Positions 52,233 to 63,047 of a stretch of DNA of 64,000 nucleotides are shown here, piece by piece. This DNA is from Microbacterium sp. BR1 (GTDB taxonomy: Bacteria > Actinomycetota > Actinomycetes > Actinomycetales > Microbacteriaceae): contig NZ_NMUN01000009.1 in the NCBI RefSeq assembly GCF_002812725.1, positions 279,935 through 343,934 on the forward strand. Direction: 5' to 3'. The position numbers and the translations under genes were made by a program. The notes beneath the pieces are model-generated. The model did no database searches. It was not told the origin of the DNA and was given only the letters and a program-made list of their open reading frames with translations. The stretch's first letter is position 1, and every line of letters begins with the position of its first letter.

Positions 52233-53477
52233 TCAGTCCTCGACCGGCTCGCCCCGGTACAGCGATTCGAACGTGCGCAGCGTCCGGTCGATGTCGTGGA
52301 TGCGGACGCCCTCGAGCGATGCCTCTTGCATCCGTCGGCGCTCCTCGGGTGCGGCGGTCAGCACCGCGGTGAGCTTCGCGGCCAGGTCCGCGGACGACGA
52401 CGGATCGAACAGGTAGCCGTTCTCGCCGTCGTGGACCAGATGCGGGAGGGCCATCGCATCGGCCGCGACGACGGGCAGGCCCGAGGCCATCGCTTCCATG
52501 GTGGCGATCGACTGCAACTCGGCGACCGAGGGCATCGCGAAGACGCTCGCACGCGAGTACAGGGCCCGCAGCTCTTCCTCTTCGACGCGTCCGTGGAACG
52601 TCACGCGATCCGCGAGCCCGAGGCGCTCGGCGAGCTGCTCGAGGTGCTTACGCTGGTCGCCGCCGCCGACGATGTCGACCTGCACGTCGAGCGCGGGGTC
52701 GAGCGTCACGATCGCCTCGAGCAACAGATCGATCTGCTTCTCGCGCGTCAACCGGCCGACGAAGAGCACGCGGTTGCGATCACGGGGCGTGAGGTCCGGC
52801 CGATAGTTCGACGCGGCGATGCCGCAGCTGATCGGTACGACGCCCGTGATGTCGATCGCCGCCTCGAGGAAGTTCGCGGCATTGCGGGTCGGTGTCGTCA
52901 CGGCCGACGTCATCTGGAACGTGCGGTTGGCGTCCGCCCAGGCCCACTTCACCAGCAGACGATCCATCCACCCCGGAAGCGTCGTGTGATCGAGGATGTT
53001 CTCGGGCATGACGTGGTTCGTCGCGACGACCGGGATGCCCCGCTTGACCGCCTCGCGAGTCAGACCACGACCGATCACGATGTGGGACTGGATGTGGACG
53101 ACGTCGGGCTTGACGGAATCGAGCACCTGCCGGGCGTAGTGCTTGCTGCGCCATGGCCAGACGAAGCGCAACCAGTCGTGCGGGGGCCAGCGCACCGACG
53201 GCAGCCGGTGGACCGTCATGGGCTCGCCCTCGATGATCTCGATGCCGGGTGCCTTGCGGCGATACGCCTGATTCGGCGCCACGACATGCACATCGTGTCC
53301 CCGCTGAACGAGGCCCGCGGCGAGTCGCTCGCTGAAACGAGCGGCCCCGTTCACGTCGGGAAAGAAGGTGTCGCAGCCCATCACGACGGTCAACGGACGC
53401 GCGGAAGCGGTCGCATCCCCGGCGGGCACCGCCGAGGCGGACTCGCGAGGGACGCCGTGGGTCTCGGAGGAACTCAC
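52233..53477 (-). CDS. Glycosyltransferase family 4, PimB/MgtA-like
   Basis: GT4 enzyme of 414 residues including a low-complexity N-terminal stretch of about 30. The core starts at VVMGCDTFFPDVNGAARFSE, then HIQSHIVIGRGLTREAVKRG, TNHVMPENI, SCGIAASNYRPD, FVGRLTREKQIDLLLEA and SVAELQSIATMEAMASGLPVVA. These resemble actinobacterial mannosyltransferases that build lipomannan-type or phosphatidylinositol-linked glycolipids. GTG 53477 is the most likely start; no ribosome site is visible. Donor GDP-mannose is inference. Confidence 0.87.
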   Translation of the reverse strand: MSSSETHGVPRESASAVPAGDATASARPLTVVMGCDTFFPDVNGAARFSERLAAGLVQRGHDVHVVAPNQAYRRKAPGIEIIEGEPMTVHRLPSVRWPPHDWLRFVWPWRSKHYARQVLDSVKPDVVHIQSHIVIGRGLTREAVKRGIPVVATNHVMPENILDHTTLPGWMDRLLVKWAWADANRTFQMTSAVTTPTRNAANFLEAAIDITGVVPISCGIAASNYRPDLTPRDRNRVLFVGRLTREKQIDLLLEAIVTLDPALDVQVDIVGGGDQRKHLEQLAERLGLADRVTFHGRVEEEELRALYSRASVFAMPSVAELQSIATMEAMASGLPVVAADAMALPHLVHDGENGYLFDPSSSADLAAKLTAVLTAAPEERRRMQEASLEGVRIHDIDRTLRTFESLYRGEPVED

Positions 53478-53612
53478 GGGATGCTGGGTGCCAATCTGTG
53501 CGGCGGAACGGGGTCGCACGGTCGGGTGCTGCGCGCGGCCCACTCTACCCGAGCGTCCTGGCACGCCCGGGGTCCCGCGCCCGCGGCGGGGCGGACCCCC
53601 AGGCATCCGTCC

Positions 53613-53618
53613 TACTGT
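53613..53618 (+). promoter_or_regulatory. -10 box of the 53625 gene, leaderless
   Basis: TACTGT ends 6 nt before the ATG at 53625 with no ribosome site between. Confidence 0.45.
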
Positions 53619-53624
53619 GGGGAC

Positions 53625-54218
53625 ATGGCGAGATTGCAGGCCGATGCCGATCCGAACCGCTGGGTGGCGGTGACGGGGTCGCTCGGCTGGCGCGGTCGGC
53701 GACACCGCAAGGCCGCCATCGGGATGCTGCTGTCGCAGGCGAATCGCGCGATGGGGGCGACCGAGCGTCCCTCTTCCGGTTTCGCCGCGTGGGCGATGAG
53801 TCAGGCCGCTCCGCTGCTGATGCGCCGCGCGGAGGGTCGTGTGCTCGTGTGGGTCTGGAAGTCCGACCCCGAGCTCGTCGTCATGCTCGCGCAGGTGCAG
53901 GAGGCGACGGCTCAGCTGAGGGCCGCGCGTGCCATGATGCCGATGGAGTACGACGACACCGAATCGTTCCGCGGCACCTATCTCGGCCTCGGCGAGCGGC
54001 TCGTGATGAACCTGCCCGTCGACGAGCGCACGCCGCCCTTCGCCACCTACACGTGGGACACGGGCACGCACTTCGTGACCGTCAACGCGGTGTGCAGCGA
54101 CCGCACGCGGTTCGGGACGGTACTACCGGCGATCGACGAGGTGGCCCGAAGCATCCGGCTCATCGACGACCTGAGCGTCGGCGAGGGCACTCGGACGCTC
54201 CGGATCGACCCCGCCTGA
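53625..54218 (+). CDS. Uncharacterised 197-residue protein
   Basis: Not recognised. The protein has no signal peptide or membrane helix. The N-terminus is basic (GWRGRRHRKAAIG); the rest alternates strands and helices (RVLVWVWKSDPELVVMLAQV, TYTWDTGTHFVTVNAVCSDR) and ends with a helix (IDEVARSIRLID), a layout seen in small alpha/beta domains such as LpqN/Mog1-like folds. That likeness is only impressionistic. It is divergent from the mannosyltransferase pair and lies 58 bp upstream of the DUF2252 gene on the same strand, each with its own -10. Confidence 0.75.
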   Translation: MARLQADADPNRWVAVTGSLGWRGRRHRKAAIGMLLSQANRAMGATERPSSGFAAWAMSQAAPLLMRRAEGRVLVWVWKSDPELVVMLAQVQEATAQLRAARAMMPMEYDDTESFRGTYLGLGERLVMNLPVDERTPPFATYTWDTGTHFVTVNAVCSDRTRFGTVLPAIDEVARSIRLIDDLSVGEGTRTLRIDPA

Positions 54219-54264
54219 TGATCACCGGGCCCCCACGCGCGGTCGACCACGACGGGGGCCGTGC

Positions 54265-54270
54265 CACAAT
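54265..54270 (+). promoter_or_regulatory. -10 box of the DUF2252 gene, leaderless
   Basis: CACAAT ends 6 nt before the ATG at 54277. It favours this ATG over the GTG at 54271. Confidence 0.4.
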
Positions 54271-54276
54271 GTGCGC

Positions 54277-55656
54277 ATGACGGATGTGGATGCCCCCGAT
54301 GCCGCGGGCACAGCGACCGCGTCGACACGACGGCTGCCGCTCGCGGAGGCCCGAGCGCTCGGAAAGCGCCATCGCGATCGGACCCCGCGGAGCAATCTGG
54401 CCCGGCGATCCGACGCGGCACGCGACGCGTCGGGCATCCTCGATGAACAGAACAGCACGCGTGTGCCCGAACTGCTTCCGCTGCGGCGGGAGAGGATGTC
54501 GGAGAGCGCCTTCGCCTTCTACCGCGGAACCGCGGCCGTCATGGCCGCCGATCTCGCCGCCGACCCGCACTCGGGCATCGTGGTCGCGTCCTGCGGCGAC
54601 GCGCACGTCGCGAACTTCGGCTTCTACGCGTCGCCGCAGCGTTCGCTGGTCTTCGATCTGAACGACTTCGACGAGGCCGGCTGGGCGCCCTGGGAGTGGG
54701 ACGTCAAGCGGCTCGTGACGAGCATCGTCGTCGGTGGTCAGTCGACGTCCCGTGATGACGACGTGATCCGCACGGCTGCGCTGGCCGCGACCCGCGCCTA
54801 CGCGAGGTCGATGGCTGCCGCTGTCGCCCGCAGCCCGCTCGATCGCTACTTCGAGCACTTCGATGTCGACGCCGCGATAGCCGCCATGGACCCCGCCTCG
54901 CGGCGTGTTCTGCGCTCGGCGGCCCGCGACGCCACGCGCCGCACGTCCAATCGGGCGGTGCGCAAGCTCACCGAGACCGGACCCGACGGGCGCCTGAGGT
55001 TCATCGAACGACCCCCGACCATGGTGCGCGCCGACCCCGAGATCGCGGCGACCGTGGTGCCGATGACCCGCGAATACGAGACATCGACGAACGTCGACAT
55101 CGCGCTCTTGACCAGCCAGTACGACCCGGTGGACGTGTGCCTGCGAGTCGTCGGCGTCGGGAGCGTGGGAACGCGCTGCTACGTCGTCGCGTTCGAGGAC
55201 GGCGACGGACACGCCCTGATCCTCCAGGCCAAGGAGGCGGTGCGCAGCGTGCTCGAACAGTTCGGCGGGATCGCTCAACCGCGCTCTCTGGCGACCATCG
55301 TCGAACGCGGGGGCCACGGGGCACGTGTCGTCGCGCTTCAGCGTGTGCTGCAGGGCGTGTCCGACCCGTTCCTCGGGCACGTGCAGACGGGCGAGCGCGA
55401 CCTGTACGTGCGGCAGTTCCACGACATGAAAGGGGGCATCGACGTCGCGACGATCGACGACGCGCCCTTCGTCCGTTACGCCGCATCGTGCGGCGTGACG
55501 CTGGCTCGCGCGCACAGCCAATCCCCACGGGCCGCCGAGGTGGCGGGATACATCGGCAACGGGCGGATCGTCGGCGAATCGATTCTCGAATGGTCGTACG
55601 CGTACGCCCAGACTTCCCGCGACGACTACGCGGCGTACCTGGACGCCCCCGCCTGA
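54277..55656 (+). CDS. DUF2252 family protein
   Basis: 459-residue protein of the DUF2252 family, which has a protein-kinase-like/aminoglycoside-phosphotransferase-like layout. Seen here: RERMSESAFAFYRGTAAVMAADL, CGDAHVANFGFYASP (the HxxN-type loop expected of phosphotransferases), FDLNDFDEA (possible metal-binding DxND/DFD), KRLVTSI, and the C-terminal RQFHDMKG. No substrate is established for the family. It converges on hspR, with 11 bp between stops. Confidence 0.88.
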   Translation: MTDVDAPDAAGTATASTRRLPLAEARALGKRHRDRTPRSNLARRSDAARDASGILDEQNSTRVPELLPLRRERMSESAFAFYRGTAAVMAADLAADPHSGIVVASCGDAHVANFGFYASPQRSLVFDLNDFDEAGWAPWEWDVKRLVTSIVVGGQSTSRDDDVIRTAALAATRAYARSMAAAVARSPLDRYFEHFDVDAAIAAMDPASRRVLRSAARDATRRTSNRAVRKLTETGPDGRLRFIERPPTMVRADPEIAATVVPMTREYETSTNVDIALLTSQYDPVDVCLRVVGVGSVGTRCYVVAFEDGDGHALILQAKEAVRSVLEQFGGIAQPRSLATIVERGGHGARVVALQRVLQGVSDPFLGHVQTGERDLYVRQFHDMKGGIDVATIDDAPFVRYAASCGVTLARAHSQSPRAAEVAGYIGNGRIVGESILEWSYAYAQTSRDDYAAYLDAPA

Positions 55657-55667
55657 GCTCGCGCCGG

Positions 55668-56153
55668 TCAGCCCTCGCCGGCTTTCGGAACGTCGTCTTC
55701 GGAGGCACGCGGGGCCCGACGATCCAGCGGGCGCCAGACGACCAGCTCGGTCGCCCGCCGGACCCGCTTGCCGTGGCGCAGCGTGATGACCGCGCCCGCC
55801 GTCCCCGCCGCGAAGACACGGGCGCCGGGCCGGTTCTCGACCTCGGCTCGGATGCGCGACTCGAGGTCGCGCACCTGACGACGCAGGGTCCGCACATCCT
55901 CTTCCAACTCGAGGATGCGCGCGATCGCCGGAAGGCTCATGCCCTCGGACGACAGCCGCGCGACTTCTCGCAGCTGCTCCACGTGACGCGTCGAGTAGCG
56001 GCGCGAGCCGCCCTGCGTACGTGCGGGAACGACGAGACCCAGCCGGTCGTACTGCCGGAGGGTCTGCGGATGCATCGCCGAGAGCTCGGCGGCAACCGCG
56101 ATCGCGAAGATCGGGGCATCCTCGTCGATCTCGTCGCCGCGCATTCCGTTCAT
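55668..56153 (-). CDS. hspR: Heat-shock repressor HspR (MerR family)
   Basis: 161-residue MerR-type DNA-binding protein. The N-terminal winged helix is AIAVAAELSAMHPQTLRQYDRLGLVVPART, with the HPQTLRQYDRLGLV signature of HspR, followed by a coiled coil (LEEDVRTLRRQVRDLESRI). It binds HAIR boxes and, with DnaK as co-repressor in actinobacteria, represses the dnaK operon and clpB. Both targets with HAIR boxes are in this window. The C-terminal 55 residues are extended relative to the Streptomyces-type protein. Last gene of the dnaK operon, 13 bp after dnaJ. Confidence 0.95.
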   Translation of the reverse strand: MNGMRGDEIDEDAPIFAIAVAAELSAMHPQTLRQYDRLGLVVPARTQGGSRRYSTRHVEQLREVARLSSEGMSLPAIARILELEEDVRTLRRQVRDLESRIRAEVENRPGARVFAAGTAGAVITLRHGKRVRRATELVVWRPLDRRAPRASEDDVPKAGEG

Positions 56154-56166
56154 CGTGATGGCGCCC

Positions 56167-57153
56167 CTAGCCCCGCGCCTTGGACATCAGATCCGCGCGC
56201 GGGTTCTCTTTCGGCTCGAGCTCGTGAAAGCGCTCGAGCGCCTCTCGTGCCGCATCGTCCAGGTGCGAAGGAACCGCCACCTGCACCTCGGCGAGAAGGT
56301 CGCCCGTGCCCTTCTGTGTCTGCACACCGCGCCCTTTGACGCGCAGCACGCGTCCCGAGGGGGTCCCGGGGGCGACCCGCAGCTTGACGGGGTCGCCCCC
56401 GAGCGTCGGGACCTCGATCGTCGCGCCGAGCGCGGCCTCGGTGAAGGTCACCGGCACCGTCACCCGCAGGTTGAGCCCATCGCGCGTGAAGACGGGGTGC
56501 GGTCGAACCGTGACCTGCACGACGATGTCGCCGGTCTCACCACCGTCCGGCGAGGGCCGTCCGCGCCCGCGCAGACGGATCTTCTGCCCGTCCGCCACGC
56601 CCGCGGGGATCTTGACCTTGAACGGGCTGCCGTCCTCGCCCTGCAGGGTGATCGTCTCGCCCTTCGTCGCCGTGACGAAGTCGACCGTGGTGCGCGCCGT
56701 CATATCGGCGCCGCGCGTCGGTCCGCCATAACCGCGGAAACCACCGGATGTCTGACCGAACCGGCCGGATCCGAACGACCCGCCCGCACCCTGCTGGTTG
56801 AACATCGAGAAGATGTCGTCGAAATCGGGCTGGGGCCCGCCGCGGCCCTGGCCGAAGCGGCTGAAGACATCCTCGAAGCCCTGGTTGCCCCCGCCGCCGG
56901 CGGTGAAGCGCGCGCCCGAGCCCATCGCGCGGATCTGGTCGTACTCCTCGCGCTGGCCGGCATCCGAGAGCACCGAGTACGCCTCGCTGATCTCCTTGAA
57001 CTTCGCTTCGGCCTTCGCATCGCCCTGATTGGAGTCGGGGTGATAGGTGCGCGCGAGTTTGCGGTAGGCCTTCTTGAGTTCGGCGGGCGAGACGTCCTTC
57101 TGGACGCCCAGCACGCTGTAGAAGTCCTTGTCGAACCAGTCCTGGCTAGCCAT
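56167..57153 (-). CDS. dnaJ: DnaJ co-chaperone without zinc finger (class B / CbpA-like)
   Basis: J-domain protein of 328 residues. HPD is at 38-40, followed by a Gly/Phe-rich region (about 75-150), then the two C-terminal substrate domains. The four CxxCxGxG zinc repeats of class A DnaJ are absent. It stimulates DnaK ATPase and delivers clients. It follows grpE by 11 bp in the operon. Confidence 0.94.
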   Translation of the reverse strand: MASQDWFDKDFYSVLGVQKDVSPAELKKAYRKLARTYHPDSNQGDAKAEAKFKEISEAYSVLSDAGQREEYDQIRAMGSGARFTAGGGGNQGFEDVFSRFGQGRGGPQPDFDDIFSMFNQQGAGGSFGSGRFGQTSGGFRGYGGPTRGADMTARTTVDFVTATKGETITLQGEDGSPFKVKIPAGVADGQKIRLRGRGRPSPDGGETGDIVVQVTVRPHPVFTRDGLNLRVTVPVTFTEAALGATIEVPTLGGDPVKLRVAPGTPSGRVLRVKGRGVQTQKGTGDLLAEVQVAVPSHLDDAAREALERFHELEPKENPRADLMSKARG

Positions 57154-57164
57154 CGGCGTCCCGC

Positions 57165-57803
57165 CTACTCCGCGGGCACGGCGACGACGACCTTGGCGGG
57201 TCGCAGTTCCACCGAGCCGAGCCGGTACCCGACCTCGACGACCTCGAGCACCGTCGGCACCTCCGTGCCCGGCGTGGGCTGCTGGAAGATCGCCTCGTGG
57301 AACTGCGGGTCGAACGGGTCGCCGGCAGCGCCGAACGAGGTCACGCCGAGTCGCTCCGCGACGGCGCGCACCTTGTCGCCGATCGCCGAGAAGGGGGTGC
57401 CCTCCTGCAGATCGCCGTGCTTCTCGGCGCGGTCCAGATCGTCCAGCACGGGGAGGAGTCCCTTGGCCGCCTCGCCCTTCGCGCGCTCGATCTCGCGCTC
57501 CCGCTGCTCTTCGGTGCGTCGCCGGTAGTTGGCGTACTCCGCCTGCAGGCGCTTGAGGTCGCCCAGCAGCGCCGACTCGAGATCCGCGAGCACGGCCTCC
57601 TGCGCCGCGGCCTCGGCATTCTGAGGCGCGCCGAGGATGTCCTCGAGCGTCAACTCGTCGCCCTGGGCATCCGTCCCGTCCTGCGACACGCCCTCCTGCG
57701 ACACGGGGCCGGAGGACTGCTCCTCCGACCCCCCTGTGCCAGGATGTGTGCCGTCAGGACCGGCGCTCCGCCCCTCGGGGTTCACGTCGTCCTTGTCAGC
57801 CAT
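57165..57803 (-). CDS. grpE: Nucleotide exchange factor GrpE
   Basis: 212 residues. An acidic, Gly/Ser-rich N-terminus (about 1-60) leads to a long coiled coil ([21 protein letters not shown] ... ) and the C-terminal beta domain with [22 protein letters not shown] and [18 protein letters not shown]. It releases ADP from DnaK. It starts 3 bp after dnaK ends, so the two are coupled. Confidence 0.96.
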   Translation of the reverse strand: MADKDDVNPEGRSAGPDGTHPGTGGSEEQSSGPVSQEGVSQDGTDAQGDELTLEDILGAPQNAEAAAQEAVLADLESALLGDLKRLQAEYANYRRRTEEQREREIERAKGEAAKGLLPVLDDLDRAEKHGDLQEGTPFSAIGDKVRAVAERLGVTSFGAAGDPFDPQFHEAIFQQPTPGTEVPTVLEVVEVGYRLGSVELRPAKVVVAVPAE

Positions 57804-57806
57804 GTC

Positions 57807-59820
<2,014 letters not shown>

Positions 59821-59825
59821 ATGAA

Positions 59826-59846
59826 CTTGATATGAACGGGCTCAAG
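59826..59846. promoter_or_regulatory. HspR operator 2 (HAIR-like) of dnaK
   Basis: CTTGATA and GCTCAAG with a 7-bp spacer match HAIR at 11 of 14 positions. It lies just upstream of the dnaK -35, 53 bp from operator 1 (centre to centre). Confidence 0.75.
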
Positions 59847-59984
59847 TTTGGCGGAGTGCGCGGAGGCGCCCCGCCCAGCGGACCCCATACGGCCGCCCGC
59901 CCTCCCCTCGCCGCCGACGCGGCGATACCCTGTGCACATGCCTCGACGCAACGCCGCACCGAGTGTTCACGGAGGGGTCCTAAC

Positions 59985-61418
59985 GTGACCGACATGTCCG
60001 ACACGCGTCAGCCCGAATCCTCGCCCCCTCCCCCCGTCGCCGCGAACACGCGCGCCCTGGGTCCGATTGGCGTCGCGTTCCAGGACTCTCCGAGCGACCG
60101 CGTCGTCCCGCGCCGCCATGTCGCGGCATGGGCTCTGTGGGACTGGGCGACGCAGCCGTTCAACTCGGTCGTCCTGACCTTCGTCTTCGCCTCGCTGTAT
60201 CTGGTCTCGGACGCATTCTTGCCGCCCGACATCGCCGCGCTGCCTGCGAGCGACCCCCTGAAGGAACGGGCGCTCGCCGATCTGTCGAGCGGGTACGGGT
60301 TGGTGACGACCATCGCGGGACTGCTGATCCTCGTTCTCGCCCCCGTGCTCGGCCAGAGCGCCGACCGCGCCGGCCGAAAGAAGCGCTTGCTCTTCGTCTT
60401 CACGATGCTTCTCGCGCTGGCGCAGTTCGCGCTGTTCTTCGTACGGGCCGACCCCGCGTACTTCTGGTACGGCGCCATCATCCTCGCGATCGGCGCAGTC
60501 GTCTCCGAGATAGCGGGCGTCAACTACAACGCGATGCTCGTCCAGGTGTCTACTCCCCGCACGATCGGCAAGGTGAGCGGTCTCGGCTGGGGGCTGGGGT
60601 ACATCGGCGGCATCGTCGCCCTGACGCTCGTCGTCGTCGTGACGCAGCTCGAGTGGTTCGGGATGGACACCTCGGACGGCCTCGCCTATCGCCTCATCGC
60701 GGTGGGCTGCGGCGTGTGGACGATCCTGTTCTCACTCCCCCTGTTCCTCACCGTCCCGGAGGGGCCGGCCTCTGCTCCCGGTCAGAAAGTGAACTTCTTC
60801 GTCGCGTACGCCGTACTGGTGAAGGATGTGCGTGCGCTCTTCCGTTCGCACCGGTCCACCTTCTGGTTCCTCCTCGCGAGCGCCGTCTATCGTGACGGCC
60901 TGGGCGGCGTCTTCGCATTCGGTGGCATCCTGGCCGCCGTCGCGTTCGGGTTCTCGTCGACCGAGGTGCTCATCTTCGCGATCGCGGCGAACGTCGTGGC
61001 CGGCATATCCACGATCATCGCCGGTGCGGTCGACGATCGTTTCGGTGCGCGCAACGTCATCATCACCGCGCTCTCAGCGCTGATCCTCGCGGCCGTGGTG
61101 CTCCTGATCCTGCAGGACAGCGGCAAAGCGGTGTTCTGGATCTGCGGACTCGTGCTGTCGGCATGCGTCGGTCCCGCACAGGCCGCGAGTCGTTCGCTAC
61201 TCGCCCGCGTCACACCCGAAGGGATGCAGGGCGAGATCTTCGGTCTGTACGCCACGACCGGCCGCGTCGCGAGCTTCCTCGCCCCCGCCGGCTGGACCCT
61301 GTCCATCGCGATCTTCGGGGCCACGGTCTGGGGTGTGCTCGGGATAGCCGCCGTGCTGACCCTCGGCCTCGTCCTGCTGCTGTTCGTACGCCTTCCCGCA
61401 CCTCGCCCGCAGAACTGA
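59985..61418 (+). CDS. MFS transporter, UMF1 (Atg22-like) family
   Basis: Major-facilitator protein of 477 residues with about twelve hydrophobic segments. The segment AAWALWDWATQPFNSVVLTFVFA near the N-terminus is the hallmark of the UMF1/Atg22-type group. ADRAGRKKRLL is the loop 2-3 motif of MFS. GTG 59985 follows GGAGGGG at 9 nt; ATG 59994 is the alternative. Substrate unknown. The hairpin 61434-61495 probably terminates it. Confidence 0.9.
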   Translation: MTDMSDTRQPESSPPPPVAANTRALGPIGVAFQDSPSDRVVPRRHVAAWALWDWATQPFNSVVLTFVFASLYLVSDAFLPPDIAALPASDPLKERALADLSSGYGLVTTIAGLLILVLAPVLGQSADRAGRKKRLLFVFTMLLALAQFALFFVRADPAYFWYGAIILAIGAVVSEIAGVNYNAMLVQVSTPRTIGKVSGLGWGLGYIGGIVALTLVVVVTQLEWFGMDTSDGLAYRLIAVGCGVWTILFSLPLFLTVPEGPASAPGQKVNFFVAYAVLVKDVRALFRSHRSTFWFLLASAVYRDGLGGVFAFGGILAAVAFGFSSTEVLIFAIAANVVAGISTIIAGAVDDRFGARNVIITALSALILAAVVLLILQDSGKAVFWICGLVLSACVGPAQAASRSLLARVTPEGMQGEIFGLYATTGRVASFLAPAGWTLSIAIFGATVWGVLGIAAVLTLGLVLLLFVRLPAPRPQN

Positions 61419-61433
61419 GCGGCACGTGCGGTG

Positions 61434-61495
61434 CGCGAACGGACGCGACTCGCCGTTGAACCACACACGCACACGGCGTGTCGCGACCGTTCGCG
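61434..61495. terminator. Bidirectional hairpin terminator
   Basis: Arms 61434-61455 and 61474-61495 pair at 20 of 22 positions around an 18-nt loop, between the converging MFS and MarR genes. Confidence 0.65.
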
Positions 61496-61522
61496 GGCGG
61501 GCCGCGGGCGGATGCCCCGGCC

Positions 61523-62098
61523 TCAGCCCTGCGGCCAGCCGTCCGCGAGCTTGGTCAACAGCCGGGCGAGGTCGGCCCGCTCGGCATCCGTGAACGTCGA
61601 GAGGGCGCGGTCGATCGCCTCGCGCCGGTCGCCGCGGAAGCCGCGGACGAGAGCCGCACCTGCATCCGTCAGCGCGACGCGCGTGCGCCGGGCATCGTCC
61701 GGGTCCGCCTCGCGACGCACGACCCCGAGTTCGACACCCTGCTGCACCAGGCGGGACGCCCGAGGCTGATCGACGCCGACGGCATCCGCGATCTCGCCGA
61801 TCGACAGCGGACCGGATGCCTGGGCGAGCGTCTCGAGAAGGCGCATCCGCGCGGGGCCACCCAGGCGGGGCGGAACCCACGGCGGGGCGCCCGCGTGCGG
61901 GTGCTCACCACGGTGGGGTGCGCCCCGCATCCAGCCCGGGCCTCCCCGCATGCCCGGTCCGCGATGCGGGCCCTCGTCGCCCCACGGCGGCCGGGGCATC
62001 CGTCGTCCGCGCAGGCGCGCGAGGGCGGCGGCGATCGCGTCGGCATCATCGCCGCCCTGTCCGGGTCGGGCGTCGCGCGGGGAATCGTGGTGGGCCAT
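61523..62098 (-). CDS. MarR-family regulator with Gly/His/Pro-rich N-terminus
   Basis: 191-residue protein. The C-terminal about 110 residues are a MarR winged helix: MRLLETLAQASGPLSIGEIADAVGVDQPRASRLVQQGVE, then RREADPDDARRTRVALTDAG (the wing). The first about 80 residues are low-complexity, rich in Gly, Pro, Arg, His and Met, unusual for MarR. The ATG at 62098 lies 6 nt after a TAAGTT box. It is divergent from another winged-helix gene with three shared operators between, so autoregulation is likely. Confidence 0.88.
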   Translation of the reverse strand: MAHHDSPRDARPGQGGDDADAIAAALARLRGRRMPRPPWGDEGPHRGPGMRGGPGWMRGAPHRGEHPHAGAPPWVPPRLGGPARMRLLETLAQASGPLSIGEIADAVGVDQPRASRLVQQGVELGVVRREADPDDARRTRVALTDAGAALVRGFRGDRREAIDRALSTFTDAERADLARLLTKLADGWPQG

Positions 62099-62104
62099 GG
62101 CCCT

Positions 62105-62110
62105 AACTTA
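62105..62110 (-). promoter_or_regulatory. -10 box of the MarR gene, leaderless
   Basis: On the - strand TAAGTT ends 6 nt before the ATG at 62098. Operator 1 abuts it. Confidence 0.45.
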
Positions 62111-62170
62111 CATGTGAGTTGACATGCATCCATTTCCATGTCATAGTACATGCACATGTCACATGACATG
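62111..62170. promoter_or_regulatory. Three CATGT-N6-ACATG operators
   Basis: Identical half-sites with 6-bp spacers at 62111-62126, 62137-62152 and 62155-62170. They cover the -35, the -10 and the predicted start site of the + strand gene, and the zone upstream of the MarR -10. Confidence 0.85.
62119..62147 (+). promoter_or_regulatory. Promoter of the winged-helix gene at 62212
   Basis: -35 TTGACA (62119-62124, perfect), 17-bp spacer, -10 CATAGT (62142-62147). It gives a leader of about 58 nt with an AAAGGA ribosome site. Confidence 0.7.
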
Positions 62171-62211
62171 CAAAGAGTCCGGCTGTTCCCGGACACCCGA
62201 AAGGACTTCCC

Positions 62212-62952
62212 ATGAACGACACACAGAACACACCGAACGGCGCTTCCGACGACGCCCGCCCGACTGCGCCCCTCCCCCTCGGTTACTGGCTGCGCGCCGT
62301 CGACGCCATGATCACGCGCGAGTTCGCGAATGCGCTCGCCGCCGAGGACGTCGATCGACGCGACTGGATGCTGCTGAACGCGGTGTCCGGCGACGTGGAC
62401 GTGCCCGGTTGGCTCGCCTCCCGGGTCCAGGGACGCGGAGGCAAGCGCCTGCGCGCGCTCGCCGAGCGCGGCTGGATCGCGCGCACCGAGGATTCGTGGA
62501 CGCTGACCGACGAGGGGCGTGCCGCGAAGGCGCGCCTGGCCGGGATCGTCGACGGCATCCGCGAGCGCGTCTCGAGCGCCGTGACGGCCGACGACTACGC
62601 CACCATGACCGCTTCACTCGAAGCCATCGCCCGCGAGTTGGGCTGGGACGAGAGCGAACGGATGCCTCGGCACGGCCGAGGCGGCTTCGGACCGGGACGG
62701 GGGTTCGGCCCGGACCGCGGGTTCGGCCCGGCGTTCGGCCCGAGCTTCGGTCGCGCATTCGGCCCTGGCGTGGGCCCCGCATTCGGCCCGGACTTCGACC
62801 CCCGGGCAGGACACCACGGCGAGCGCGAGCGCTGCGGTCCGCGTGAGCACCGGCGTGGCGATCACCGCGGCGAGCGCCACGCGGAGCGCGCTTTCGAGCG
62901 CGGCTTCGACGCGGGGTTCCGCGCCGCGAGGGAGCGCGCCGAGGCATCCTGA
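62212..62952 (+). CDS. Winged-helix regulator with Phe-Gly-Pro repeat tail
   Basis: 246-residue protein. Residues about 22-135 look like a MarR/PadR-type winged helix: LGYWLRAVDAMITREFANAL, RRDWMLLNAVSG, LASRVQGRGGKRLRALAERG and WTLTDEGRAAKARL. It then has a repeat region (about 160-190) with six to seven FGP/AFGP units, and a charged His/Arg/Glu-rich C-terminus. The tail is not a known domain to me. ATG follows AAAGGA. It is divergent from the MarR gene and probably controlled by it, or by itself, through the three operators. Confidence 0.75.
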   Translation: MNDTQNTPNGASDDARPTAPLPLGYWLRAVDAMITREFANALAAEDVDRRDWMLLNAVSGDVDVPGWLASRVQGRGGKRLRALAERGWIARTEDSWTLTDEGRAAKARLAGIVDGIRERVSSAVTADDYATMTASLEAIARELGWDESERMPRHGRGGFGPGRGFGPDRGFGPAFGPSFGRAFGPGVGPAFGPDFDPRAGHHGERERCGPREHRRGDHRGERHAERAFERGFDAGFRAARERAEAS

Positions 62953-62969
62953 GCGCCGGCATCCCTCAC

Positions 62970-63027
62970 CGAGAGGACGCAACATGCCGTCGCGCACCGC
63001 GACGACACGGCATGTTGCGTCCTCTCG
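62970..63027. terminator. Bidirectional hairpin terminator
   Basis: Arms 62970-62990 and 63007-63027 are perfect 21-bp reverse complements around a 16-nt loop with a small inner stem. It lies between the converging winged-helix and dcd genes. Confidence 0.8.
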
Positions 63028-63047
63028 CGCGACGCCTGCGCGACGCG

